NCBI GenBank assembly: GCA_031289895.1 | Contig: JAITOP010000048.1 | Span: forward strand, 1-7,719 | DNA length: 7,719 nt | Source of the DNA: Prevotellaceae bacterium | Lineage (GTDB): Bacteria > Bacteroidota > Bacteroidia > Bacteroidales > UBA932 | Direction: 5' to 3' | Position numbers and translations under genes: made by a program | Notes under the pieces: model-generated | Database searches by the model: none | The model's input: only the letters and a program-made list of their open reading frames with translations | What the model was told of the DNA's origin: nothing | Part shown: positions 1-5,439 of the stretch, one piece after another | Layout of the letters: every line of letters starts with the position of its first letter | Numbering within the stretch: position 1 is the first letter of the stretch

Positions 1-2
1 TT

Positions 3-116
3 CATAAATTCAAATTAGACAATTGGGGCTATTTTACAGTAGATGAAGTAAACAAAAAAATTTACTTATTATCTACAAATCATGATGATCCAATTTTTAT
101 ATATCAATTGCCCTAA
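3..116 (+). CDS. C-terminal fragment of a probable beta-propeller protein
   Basis: This is an open frame entering from the left edge and ending at a TAA at 114-116, leaving 37 residues (HKFKLDNWGYFTVDE... to ...IFIYQLP). The stretch YFTVDEVNKKIYLLSTN followed by IFIYQLP reads like the last strands of a propeller blade: a strand with 'VDE..KKIY.LS', a short loop, then a final 'I.IY.L' strand. This resembles the ends of the six-bladed propeller or TolB-like lipoproteins common in Bacteroidota. The other two plus-strand frames stop within the first 20 bases, which supports this one. The start, length and any signal peptide lie outside the window. The coding call is fairly safe. The fold is an inference from a short segment and the function is unknown. 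Confidence 0.6.
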   Translation, partial: HKFKLDNWGYFTVDEVNKKIYLLSTNHDDPIFIYQLP

Positions 117-135
117 AATGTCAGCTACCGTCAAA

Positions 136-215
136 GCGACTTAAAGTTGCGCCTCGACTACTCCGACGAAAATAGCGGCGCTACGCACCTGAGGGATCAG
201 GGTCGTAGGCGCCGC
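136..215. repeat. GC-rich hairpin element in the intergenic spacer
   Basis: A locally GC-rich patch in an otherwise AT-rich region. A small hairpin (GCGACT at 136-141, loop TAA, AGTTGC at 145-150, one G-U pair) precedes a larger one. The larger left arm is 175-192 (GCGGCGCTACG, CA, CCTGA), the loop is GGGA at 193-196 and the right arm is 197-215 (TCAGG, GT, CGTAGGCGCCGC). The arms pair throughout except for a 2x2 internal loop and one bulged base. No T-run follows on either side, so it is not a standard intrinsic terminator. The base composition differs from all neighbours, as expected of a dispersed REP-like repeat, but copy number cannot be seen here. Confidence 0.6.
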
Positions 216-216
216 C

Positions 217-283
217 AAGACTTTCCAAGAAGACTTTCCAAGACTTTCCAAGTTTTTAAAACTTGAAAAGTCTTGGAAAGTCT
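217..283. repeat. AAGACTTTCC repeats forming a 22-bp hairpin
   Basis: Three copies of AAGACTTTCCAAG lie at 217-229, 230-242 and 240-252, the last two overlapping by three bases. The segment 231-252 then pairs with 262-283 as an inverted repeat matching at 21 of 22 positions (mismatch C248/A266), with an AT-only loop at 253-261. The right arm includes the stop codon of the minus-strand lipoprotein gene (TAG, complement of 282-284). Its position between two convergent gene ends fits a bidirectional terminator or RNA-stabilising structure. Neither side has a long T-run, so termination is not proven. I have the impression that similar AGACTTTCCAAG palindromes recur in Bacteroidota spacers, but this cannot be checked here. 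Confidence 0.7.
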
Positions 284-1253
284 AATTATACAAACCATTA
301 ATGGCATCAATAATTTGCTGAACGCTACCTGAATGTAAATCGTCAGCAGTAAATGTTACATACTGATTGGCTTCGATAGTAACCAATTTCGTTGCATAAA
401 CAAATTGTCCGGTCTCCGCATCTCCCGAAACAAAAATCACAAACATTTGAAAGCCAATGGGAGCTATTCCATAATGTTCAGTAAAATACTTTCCTTCTTC
501 ATTATACACATCAAACGAGGCAAGAGTGTTGGGCATTGTCAGATATGCAGCATAAACCGAACTGTTGCTACCACTGTATCCATCTGGTACTTTCACGCGC
601 ACTTCTGTTTTCTCGCCCGGTAGTGAACTGAGCCAGTCAATATTAGTCCAGCAGAAAGGTAACAAGCAATAATAGTAATTCTCAGCACCAGCACCTCCGC
701 TTCCGCCTTGTCTTACAATTTCGCCGTTCACGTTGTCCGTATTCCAAACATTAGAATCCTCGTCTAAACCCCATAGAGACATATCGTCGGGATCTGCTCC
801 TTGCGTATAGCTTATAGGAACTTGCAAGTTGGCATTTCCTTCGAGTAGTTCTCCGTTTTGAGTTACTTCAATAAAAAACTCGCCGCCTGTAACCAATGGC
901 GAAATCTTTCCTAAATTATCTTTGCCCATCAGAGGTTTGTTGGCAAGAGCCATAGTTCCAATGTCAAAAAGTTCGGCATATCGGAGTTGAACATCGCCTG
1001 TTACGGGCAGTCCATTCTTATGAACATAAGAGATATTTACTATAACGCCTTTGGGCGAAGTAAATGTCAATCCGTTAGTGGCATCAAAGGTCTTAATTTG
1101 CATAAGACCATCTAAAAAATTTTGCCTGAGTCCTGTAAATTCCGCAGAGGTTGGCGGATTAAAAGCAGGTTTTGGGTTCTCGTTGTCGTTTTTGCAACTG
1201 CTGAAAGCAACCGCCAAAAACAAACCAATTAGTAAATAATTTAACTTTTTCAT
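282..1253 (-). CDS. Putative surface or periplasmic lipoprotein, function unknown
   Basis: A 323-residue protein. The start chosen is the ATG at 1253, because it begins a typical lipoprotein signal (MKKLNYLLIGLFLAVAFSSC, lipid-accepting Cys20). An in-frame ATG at 1292 would add a charged 13-residue tail before that signal and is unlikely. After Cys20 come KNDNEN residues, reminiscent of signals that send Bacteroidota lipoproteins to the cell surface. Residues about 69-148 form a beta-rich segment with VTGDVQLRYAELFDIGTM, resembling a recurring N-terminal module of Bacteroidota lipoproteins. A Gly-rich linker (183-189) follows. The second module (about 195-300) has CWTNIDW, VPDGYSGSNSSVYAAY, FTEHYGIAPIG and YATKLVTI, a pattern I associate with uncharacterised Bacteroidota lipoproteins. 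No catalytic motif is visible. The upstream leader is A-rich with no clear Shine-Dalgarno. It appears monocistronic and is divergent from the efflux operon. Confidence 0.88.
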   Translation of the reverse strand: MKKLNYLLIGLFLAVAFSSCKNDNENPKPAFNPPTSAEFTGLRQNFLDGLMQIKTFDATNGLTFTSPKGVIVNISYVHKNGLPVTGDVQLRYAELFDIGTMALANKPLMGKDNLGKISPLVTGGEFFIEVTQNGELLEGNANLQVPISYTQGADPDDMSLWGLDEDSNVWNTDNVNGEIVRQGGSGGAGAENYYYCLLPFCWTNIDWLSSLPGEKTEVRVKVPDGYSGSNSSVYAAYLTMPNTLASFDVYNEEGKYFTEHYGIAPIGFQMFVIFVSGDAETGQFVYATKLVTIEANQYVTFTADDLHSGSVQQIIDAINGLYN

Positions 1254-1290
1254 TTCTTTTTTATTTTTTTTGTTAACAAATTGTTTTAAC

Positions 1291-1311
1291 ATTACAAATA
1301 AAATTTGTAAT
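1291..1311. promoter_or_regulatory. Perfect 9-bp inverted repeat before the lipoprotein gene
   Basis: ATTACAAAT at 1291-1299 and ATTTGTAAT at 1303-1311 are perfect reverse complements separated by AAA. The element sits 38 bases upstream of the chosen lipoprotein start. It lies inside the leader if transcription begins near 1465. It could be a protein-binding site or a weak RNA hairpin in the leader. Both arms are AT-rich, so chance is possible. Confidence 0.35.
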
Positions 1312-1472
1312 CAATTATGTAAAGCAACAAAAAACATGCCAGAATGATATTTTGAGTAATTTATTAAGAAAAAGATTGAGAAAATTATTTATATAATTAT
1401 GTATTATGCTTTATCATTTAGGGTTTTACCTGCATTTATATTGTATTCATTGTCTTTGCGTTTTTTTTAACA

Positions 1473-1503
1473 CAAATTTAGCCACAACGTTTTTCATGAA
1501 GAA
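1473..1503 (-). promoter_or_regulatory. Candidate promoter for the lipoprotein gene
   Basis: On the minus strand, 1480 down to 1473 reads TAAATTTG, an exact match to the Bacteroidota -7 element TAnnTTTG. It is the only exact match on this strand between the gene start and 1480. Nineteen bases upstream the -33 position (1503-1500) reads TTCT, a poor match to TTTG. If used, it would give a leader of about 210 bases. The evidence is one good box with a weak partner. Confidence 0.35.
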
Positions 1504-1514
1504 CGATTTTTTTT
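1488..1514 (+). terminator. Imperfect palindrome followed by eight T residues
   Basis: Positions 1488-1505 (CGTTTTTCATGAAGAACG) pair with themselves except for one T-G position, giving a 7-bp stem with a CATG loop. T1507-T1514 follows directly, which has the form of a plus-strand intrinsic terminator. The stem is weak, and no plus-strand gene lies just upstream for it to terminate. Because it covers the -33 position of the minus-strand promoter candidate, an operator role is an equally good reading. Confidence 0.3.
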
Positions 1515-1680
1515 AATCAATAATTTTTTTTCATTCTTAACTCTCAACTATTCATTCGTAATTCTGCAAGGCGTGCGGGTGAACGTTGCAATTCTAAATA
1601 TCTTTTGTACTCCGCACTTTTTTGCTTGCGTTCGTTCATCCCCGCATTCCGCTGCGCTACATACGGGGTTATTCATATTC

Positions 1681-1699
1681 AAGTCCTTCGGACTTTTTT
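1681..1699 (+). terminator. Hairpin with T-run, terminator-like
   Basis: AAGTCC (1681-1686) and GGACTT (1690-1695) form a perfect 6-bp stem with a three-base TTC loop, and T1694-T1699 provides a T-run. This is the shape of a small intrinsic terminator on the plus strand. No plus-strand gene ends just before it, so it may be part of the repeat element or protect downstream genes from read-through. Confidence 0.45.
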
Positions 1700-1737
1700 G
1701 CTATTCAACAAAATCGTAATTCATAATTTTCGTAATT

Positions 1738-1759
1738 GGCTTCGCCGAACTTCGGTTCG
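1738..1759. repeat. Twin mini-hairpins, one with a C(UUCG)G tetraloop
   Basis: GGC-TTC-GCC (1738-1746) is followed, sharing C1746, by CGAAC-TTCG-GTTCG (1746-1759). The latter is a 5-bp stem closed by C-G around a UUCG loop, one of the most stable RNA tetraloops known. CGTAATT copies flank both sides (1731 and 1758). It is likely part of the repeat patchwork, and no function can be assigned. Confidence 0.45.
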
Positions 1760-1781
1760 TAATTGATTTTTATCTGCGTGC

Positions 1782-1875
1782 AAATCTCAAATCATCAAAT
1801 CAACAAAAAACAAATCATCAAATCAACAAGAAACAAATCAACAAAAAACAAATCAACAAATCAACAAAAAACAAA
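1782..1875. repeat. A-rich tandem array, AAATCAACAAAAAAC units
   Basis: The 15-bp unit AAATCAACAAAAAAC appears at 1797-1811, 1820-1834 (one A to G change), 1835-1849 and 1858-1872. It alternates with 8-bp short units AAATCATC or AAATCAAC (1789-1796, 1812-1819, 1850-1857). A short plus a long unit makes a 23-bp higher-order repeat present three times, interrupted by one extra long unit. The plus strand is nearly free of G here. The array looks like slippage-prone DNA and is likely variable in copy number between strains. Confidence 0.75.
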
Positions 1876-1968
1876 CTTCGTAATTTGTAATTTTCGTAAT
1901 TCGTAATTGTTTTTGTCTTCTTTTTATCTCAATTCATCGGAGAAAATATATCTTTAATCGATTTTTTG

Positions 1969-1999
1969 TTGGAGGGAATATTTTTGCATTGTAATTTTG
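1969..1999 (+). promoter_or_regulatory. Weak alternative promoter upstream of tetR
   Basis: TAATTTTG at 1992-1999 fits the Bacteroidota -7 pattern TAnnTTTG, with TTG at 1969-1971 twenty bases upstream as a partial -33. Another isolated -7 match (TATTTTTG) lies at 1979-1986 without a -33 partner. Such matches arise easily in AT-rich DNA. If active, it would give a leader of about 140 bases before the tetR start. Confidence 0.25.
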
Positions 2000-2078
2000 C
2001 TAAATAATAATTGATTTAATTTCACTTGATTATGGATTATGTGTATTTGTATTATAGTTAATTTATACTAAAACTTCA

Positions 2079-2104
2079 AAAACTTTTGCAGTTTCAAAAG
2101 TTTT
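2079..2104. promoter_or_regulatory. Perfect 26-bp inverted repeat, likely TetR operator
   Basis: AAAACTTTTG (2079-2088) and CAAAAGTTTT (2095-2104) are exact reverse complements around a 6-bp spacer (CAGTTT). The left arm contains the promoter's -33 TTTG, and the right arm fills the spacer up to four bases before the -7 box. A bound protein would block RNA polymerase. TetR-family dimers typically bind such palindromes next to their own gene, which starts 42 bases downstream. Binding is inferred from position and symmetry. Confidence 0.65.
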
Positions 2105-2115
2105 ATATACTTTTG
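2085..2115 (+). promoter_or_regulatory. Main promoter of tetR and probably the efflux operon
   Basis: TTTG at 2085-2088, exactly 19 bases, then TACTTTTG at 2108-2115 is a full match to the Bacteroidota housekeeping promoter TTTG-N19-TAnnTTTG. Transcription should begin near 2121-2123, leaving an A-rich leader of about 25 bases before the tetR ATG. It is the best promoter in the window, and the inverted repeat at 2079-2104 overlaps it. Confidence 0.7.
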
Positions 2116-2145
2116 CGCTCCAAATTAATCAACATAAAAAAATAA

Positions 2146-2793
2146 ATGTACGATAAAATTATAAATATAGCTCATGAATTTGTTCTGCAACGCGGAATTC
2201 GTTCGGTAACAATGGATGAAATTGCTGCCGAAGCGGGAATTTCAAAACGAACATTATACGAAATGTTTGCAAACAAAGAAGATTTGCTGGAAAAACTGCT
2301 CGAACATATTTGGACTGAACATCGTAATATCGTAAGAGATATTATTGAAAAAACGCCAAGTTGCCTTATTGGTATTTTGAATATATTGAAGTATGTAACT
2401 GAGGAACATAAACATCAACTGGAATCAAAATATAAAGAATCGTTTAATTATGATTTGAAAAAATTTTATCCGAAAGTAGCAGAAAAAAGCAAAGAATACA
2501 GAGATAAGTATTTCTTATTTATGGCAAAACATCTTGAAAAAGGAGTGGAACAGCAAACAGTGCGCAACGATTTGAACCTCAATTTGGTTTCAACATTATT
2601 GATTGCGCAAATCGAAGGATTGAACACAATTAAAGCGATACAGCAATTTCATCCGCAGGAAATTTTTACAACTCTTATTTTGAGTTTTTGCAGGGGAATT
2701 TCGACAAAAAACGGATTGGCTGAAATAGAGCAATTTGTGAGTGAAAACAAAATATTTTCACAAAAATATGATAAAATAACAAATGTGATTTAA
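2146..2793 (+). CDS. TetR/AcrR-family transcriptional regulator
   Basis: A 215-residue protein, normal for TetR regulators. The N-terminal DNA-binding domain spans about residues 1-48: the first helix (IINIAHEFVLQRGIRSVT) is followed by the helix-turn-helix MDEIAAEAGISKRTLYEMF and then the conserved NKEDLL start of helix 4. The remainder (about 50-215) is the variable helical ligand-binding and dimer domain, with nothing to identify the ligand. The start is well fixed because an in-frame TAA directly precedes the ATG. The gene is first in line before an outer-membrane channel, an adaptor and an RND pump, so it is most likely their local repressor, binding the inverted repeat at 2079-2104 and regulating itself. 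The leader lacks a Shine-Dalgarno, as is usual in Bacteroidota. Activation instead of repression cannot be excluded from sequence. Confidence 0.93.
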   Translation: MYDKIINIAHEFVLQRGIRSVTMDEIAAEAGISKRTLYEMFANKEDLLEKLLEHIWTEHRNIVRDIIEKTPSCLIGILNILKYVTEEHKHQLESKYKESFNYDLKKFYPKVAEKSKEYRDKYFLFMAKHLEKGVEQQTVRNDLNLNLVSTLLIAQIEGLNTIKAIQQFHPQEIFTTLILSFCRGISTKNGLAEIEQFVSENKIFSQKYDKITNVI

Positions 2794-2906
2794 AATATTT
2801 TTTTGTTACGATTGTCTTATATAATGTGGCAATAGTATTACATAAAAATTAAAATATTTTACAAAACAGTTAAAACAAATAATTGAGTAAAAAAAATAAA
2901 TATACG

Positions 2907-4268
2907 ATGAAAAGTTTTTTAAGGACGAAAAAAATTTTATTATTAATGCTTGGATTTACACTATCGGCAAACATTCAGGCTCAGGATTCGCTAAGGATAA
3001 ATAATTCCGGCGCATTAAAAATTACATTGCAGCAGGCAATAGAAATTGCGCAAAACGAAAATCCCACAATAAGAATTGCCGACAAAGAAATTGAATTGAA
3101 AAAAGTTGCAAATCAAGAAGTTTATGCTAACCTGTACCCTCAGGCAAGCGCGGTAGGAACATACTCGCGCACGATAAAAAAACAAACTATGGTAATGGAA
3201 TTTGGCGGCGCATCGCAACGCATTCAGGTTGGCAGCGACAACAGTTATTCGGGCGGAATTCAAATAAATTTGCCTCTGTTTGCGCCGGCTTTGTACCAAA
3301 CCATAAATCTTACAAAAGCAGATATAGAACTTGCATCCGAAAAGGCGCACGCATCTAAACTTGATTTGGTAAATCAGGTTGTGAAAGCATATTATCAGTT
3401 GCTTTTGGCTCAGGATAGTTATGATGTTCTCGAAAAAAGTTACAAAAATGCCGAAGAAAATTATAAAAATATAGATGCCAGATATCAGCAAGGACTGGTG
3501 AGCGAATATGATAAAATTCGCGCCGAAGTTCAAATGCGCTCTATAAAACCAAGCGTTGTGAGCGCGGCAAACGGAATCAGATTAGCAATGTTGCAACTTA
3601 AAGTTTTAATGGGAATTGACCCCACAACAGAAATCGCTGTTGAAGGAAATTTGAAAGACCATGAAAGCGGAATGTTTTCACGCCAAATTCATGCAAGTTC
3701 AATGAATCTTGAACAAAACAGCGACATGAAACAATTGGATTTGACTTCCGAAATGCTGAGACGACAATTAAAAGTTCAGCGCACAAGCTATCTTCCTACG
3801 CTTTCGGCAACTTTCGGATATATGTACACATCGCTGAATAACGACTTCAAAGTATTTCATTACAATTGGTTTCCGTATTCTACATTGGGACTTAATCTGA
3901 ATATTCCTTTGTTTAATGCAACAACAAGCAAAAAAACGAAACAAATTAAAATTCAGATTGAGCAAATGCAGGATGTTCGCATAAACACCGAACGCCAGCT
4001 GAATATGCTTGTACAAAGTTATCTTGATAATATGTCGGCAAATGTAGAACAGGTTATATCAAACAAAGAAAGCATAAATCAAGCCCAGAAAGGAAGAACA
4101 ATAGCAGTTAAACGTTACGAAGTGGGCGCAGGAACAATTCTCGAAATAAACGATAGCGAAATAGCATTAACGCAAGCCGAACTTGTATATAATCAGTCGA
4201 TATACAATTATTTGACGGCAAAAGCCGATTTATACAAAACATTGGGACGAGATACTATTGTTGAATAA
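2907..4268 (+). CDS. TolC-family outer-membrane efflux channel
   Basis: A 453-residue protein, typical for the outer-membrane efflux protein family. I chose the ATG at 2907 over an in-frame TTG at 2883 because it opens a clean signal peptide (MKSFLRTKKILLLMLGFTLS, probable cleavage after Ala25 in NIQA-QD). The two repeats of the family follow. The first spans about residues 37-235 and starts with LQQAIEIAQNENP, then the first strand pair (YPQASAVGTYSR) and long helices. The second spans about 270-453, with SYLPTLSATFGYMY, LGLNLNIPLF and the conserved closing helix YEVGAGTILEINDSE. There is no lipobox, so it is not lipidated. It should form the trimeric duct that carries pump substrates across the outer membrane. 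It follows tetR by 113 bases with no good promoter between, and precedes the adaptor by 55. Confidence 0.93.
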   Translation: MKSFLRTKKILLLMLGFTLSANIQAQDSLRINNSGALKITLQQAIEIAQNENPTIRIADKEIELKKVANQEVYANLYPQASAVGTYSRTIKKQTMVMEFGGASQRIQVGSDNSYSGGIQINLPLFAPALYQTINLTKADIELASEKAHASKLDLVNQVVKAYYQLLLAQDSYDVLEKSYKNAEENYKNIDARYQQGLVSEYDKIRAEVQMRSIKPSVVSAANGIRLAMLQLKVLMGIDPTTEIAVEGNLKDHESGMFSRQIHASSMNLEQNSDMKQLDLTSEMLRRQLKVQRTSYLPTLSATFGYMYTSLNNDFKVFHYNWFPYSTLGLNLNIPLFNATTSKKTKQIKIQIEQMQDVRINTERQLNMLVQSYLDNMSANVEQVISNKESINQAQKGRTIAVKRYEVGAGTILEINDSEIALTQAELVYNQSIYNYLTAKADLYKTLGRDTIVE

Positions 4269-4323
4269 AAATATTTATTTGTAAACAAAAATTATAAGCA
4301 GAAAACAATAAAATTATTATAAA

Positions 4324-5352
4324 ATGAAACATTTGATAAAAAACATTTCACTCTTATTAGTAGCAGGATTAATAATATCGTGCGGAGGAAAAGACACAAA
4401 AAAAACAGACACAGCGGCAGCAAAAGTCGATACGATTTTAATAAAAACCGCTATTGCTAACACACAAAGTATCGACCAGATTCAGGAATTTACGGCAACC
4501 GTAGAATCTGATGTAAAAAACAATATTGCACCGAATAATCCTGTTCGTATAAGTAAAATATTTGTTGAAGTTGGCGACCGTGTTGCTCATGGACAAAAAC
4601 TCGTTCAAATGGACGCTACAAACCTTGCCCAACTTGAATTGCAAATCGAAAACACCAAAAAAGATTTTCAGCGGGTTGACGAACTTTATAAAGTGGGCGG
4701 AGTGAGCAAAGCAAATTGGGATGCTGCAAAAATGGCATTAGACCTGCAAGTTACATCCTACAATAATTTACTTGAAAACACTCAACTTATTGCACCTGTC
4801 GGCGGAATAATAACAGCCAGAAATTATGACGACGGCGATATGTGCAGCGTTGGAAAACCTATACTTGTGATAGAACAAATTACGCCCGTAAAACTTTTGA
4901 TTGAAGTTTCGGAACAATATTACACACAAGTTAAAAAAGGATTGAAACCCGATGTAAAACTTGATGTTTACGGCGACGAAATATTTAAAGGAGACGTTAG
5001 TTTGATATATCCTACACTTGATGCCGCAACACGCACATTCAAAGTAGAAGTTAAACTTGCAAATCGCGACCAGCGCGTACGTCCCGGAATGTTCGGAAGA
5101 GTAATTCTTAACTTCGGACAAAAAAACGGAGTTGTAATTCCCGACGTTGCAATACAAAAACAAACAGGAACAAACGAAAAATTTGCATTTGTAATTAACA
5201 ACGGAATTGCAGAACGCAAAGTAGTTGTACTTGGACGCCAAAACGGAAATATGATTGAAATATTATCGGGCGTAAACGCAGGCGAAGAAATTGCAATAAC
5301 AAGCATATCGCGGCTCGAAGACGGTAAAACCGTCAGAATTAAAAACGATTGA
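4324..5352 (+). CDS. RND efflux periplasmic adaptor lipoprotein (MFP/HlyD family)
   Basis: A 342-residue membrane fusion protein that links the inner-membrane pump to the outer-membrane channel. A lipoprotein signal ends at Cys20 (LIISCGGK), so the mature protein is anchored by lipid in a membrane, as in AcrA-type adaptors. After a polar linker, the first half of the lipoyl (barrel-sandwich) domain lies near residues 65-97 (VRISKIFVEVGDRVAHGQKL). A short helical hairpin follows at about 98-150, then the second lipoyl half at about 153-185 (LIAPVGGIITARNYDDGD). The beta-barrel is at about 188-265, ending with the conserved VRPGMFGRVIL, and the membrane-proximal domain fills the rest. The hairpin is short compared with enterobacterial AcrA, as is common in Bacteroidota adaptors. 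It lies between channel and pump genes, 87 bases before the pump. Confidence 0.93.
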   Translation: MKHLIKNISLLLVAGLIISCGGKDTKKTDTAAAKVDTILIKTAIANTQSIDQIQEFTATVESDVKNNIAPNNPVRISKIFVEVGDRVAHGQKLVQMDATNLAQLELQIENTKKDFQRVDELYKVGGVSKANWDAAKMALDLQVTSYNNLLENTQLIAPVGGIITARNYDDGDMCSVGKPILVIEQITPVKLLIEVSEQYYTQVKKGLKPDVKLDVYGDEIFKGDVSLIYPTLDAATRTFKVEVKLANRDQRVRPGMFGRVILNFGQKNGVVIPDVAIQKQTGTNEKFAFVINNGIAERKVVVLGRQNGNMIEILSGVNAGEEIAITSISRLEDGKTVRIKND

Positions 5353-5439
5353 TAAAATATTAGAATTAAATCAGGATTTATTGATTGATACAAAAAATCG
5401 AAAATCCGAAATTATAATAAAAACGAATAAAATAAAAAG

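Larger units (their letters stand above)
1557..1908. repeat. Patchwork of short intergenic repeats
   Basis: CGTAATT occurs seven times: at 1557, 1715, 1731, 1758, 1879, 1895 and 1902, the last two in direct tandem. A TGTAATT variant is at 1886. The spacing is irregular. The copies surround a more GC-rich core (1574-1695) and a tandem array (1782-1875). Within the core, TGCGGGTGAACG (1574-1585) pairs with CGTTCA plus CCCGCA (1633-1638 and 1641-1646, two-base bulge), and CCCCG (1640-1644) can alternatively pair with CGGGG (1664-1668). The mosaic look, hairpins and lack of coding sense indicate repeat-derived DNA rather than a decayed gene. Confidence 0.6.
1254..2145. other. 892-bp gene-free intergenic region with repeats and control sites
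   Basis: This region separates the divergent lipoprotein and tetR genes. It has no convincing coding sequence. From left to right it contains a perfect inverted repeat near the lipoprotein start (1291-1311), a minus-strand promoter candidate (1473-1480) overlapped upstream by an imperfect palindrome with a T-run (1488-1514), a repeat patchwork (1557-1908) with several hairpins and a tandem array, and the tetR promoter and operator (2079-2115). The long spacing suggests insertion of repeats between two independent transcription units. The stretch 1313-1470 is simply AT-rich, with nothing I can name. Confidence 0.8.

Noticed and set aside
1253..1292. Upstream ATG at 1292 as the lipoprotein start.
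   Set aside because: It adds 13 mostly Lys/Asn residues before a complete lipoprotein signal peptide, and the ATG overlaps the inverted repeat at 1291-1311.
1579..1719. A 46-codon plus-strand frame from a GTG to a TAA (VNVAILNIFCTPHFF... to ...YSTKS).
   Set aside because: It lies across the hairpin-rich repeat core, has a Cys/Ser/Phe-rich composition unlike real proteins here, lacks an ATG, and its sequence is explained by the repeats.
1782..1875. CRISPR-like array.
   Set aside because: Units are directly tandem with no unique spacers, so this is a simple tandem repeat.
2790..2861. Twelve-base direct repeat TTAAAATATTTT at 2790-2801 and 2849-2860, the second within a 12-bp palindrome, as a control site for the channel gene.
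   Set aside because: It is purely A/T in an AT-rich gap, expected by chance, and no promoter box is nearby.
2883..2906. TTG at 2883 as the start of the TolC-type gene.
   Set aside because: It would place eight charged or polar residues ahead of a typical signal peptide; the ATG at 2907 is more common and fits better.
3015..3533. Long minus-strand open frame of 172 codons opposite the channel gene.
   Set aside because: It is an antisense shadow of a clear TolC-family gene, with Cys/Phe/Tyr-rich nonsense composition.
5374..5407. Inverted repeat GGATTT / AAATCC between the adaptor and pump genes as a terminator or attenuator.
   Set aside because: The arms are only 6 bp with a 22-base loop and no T-run; too weak to support.
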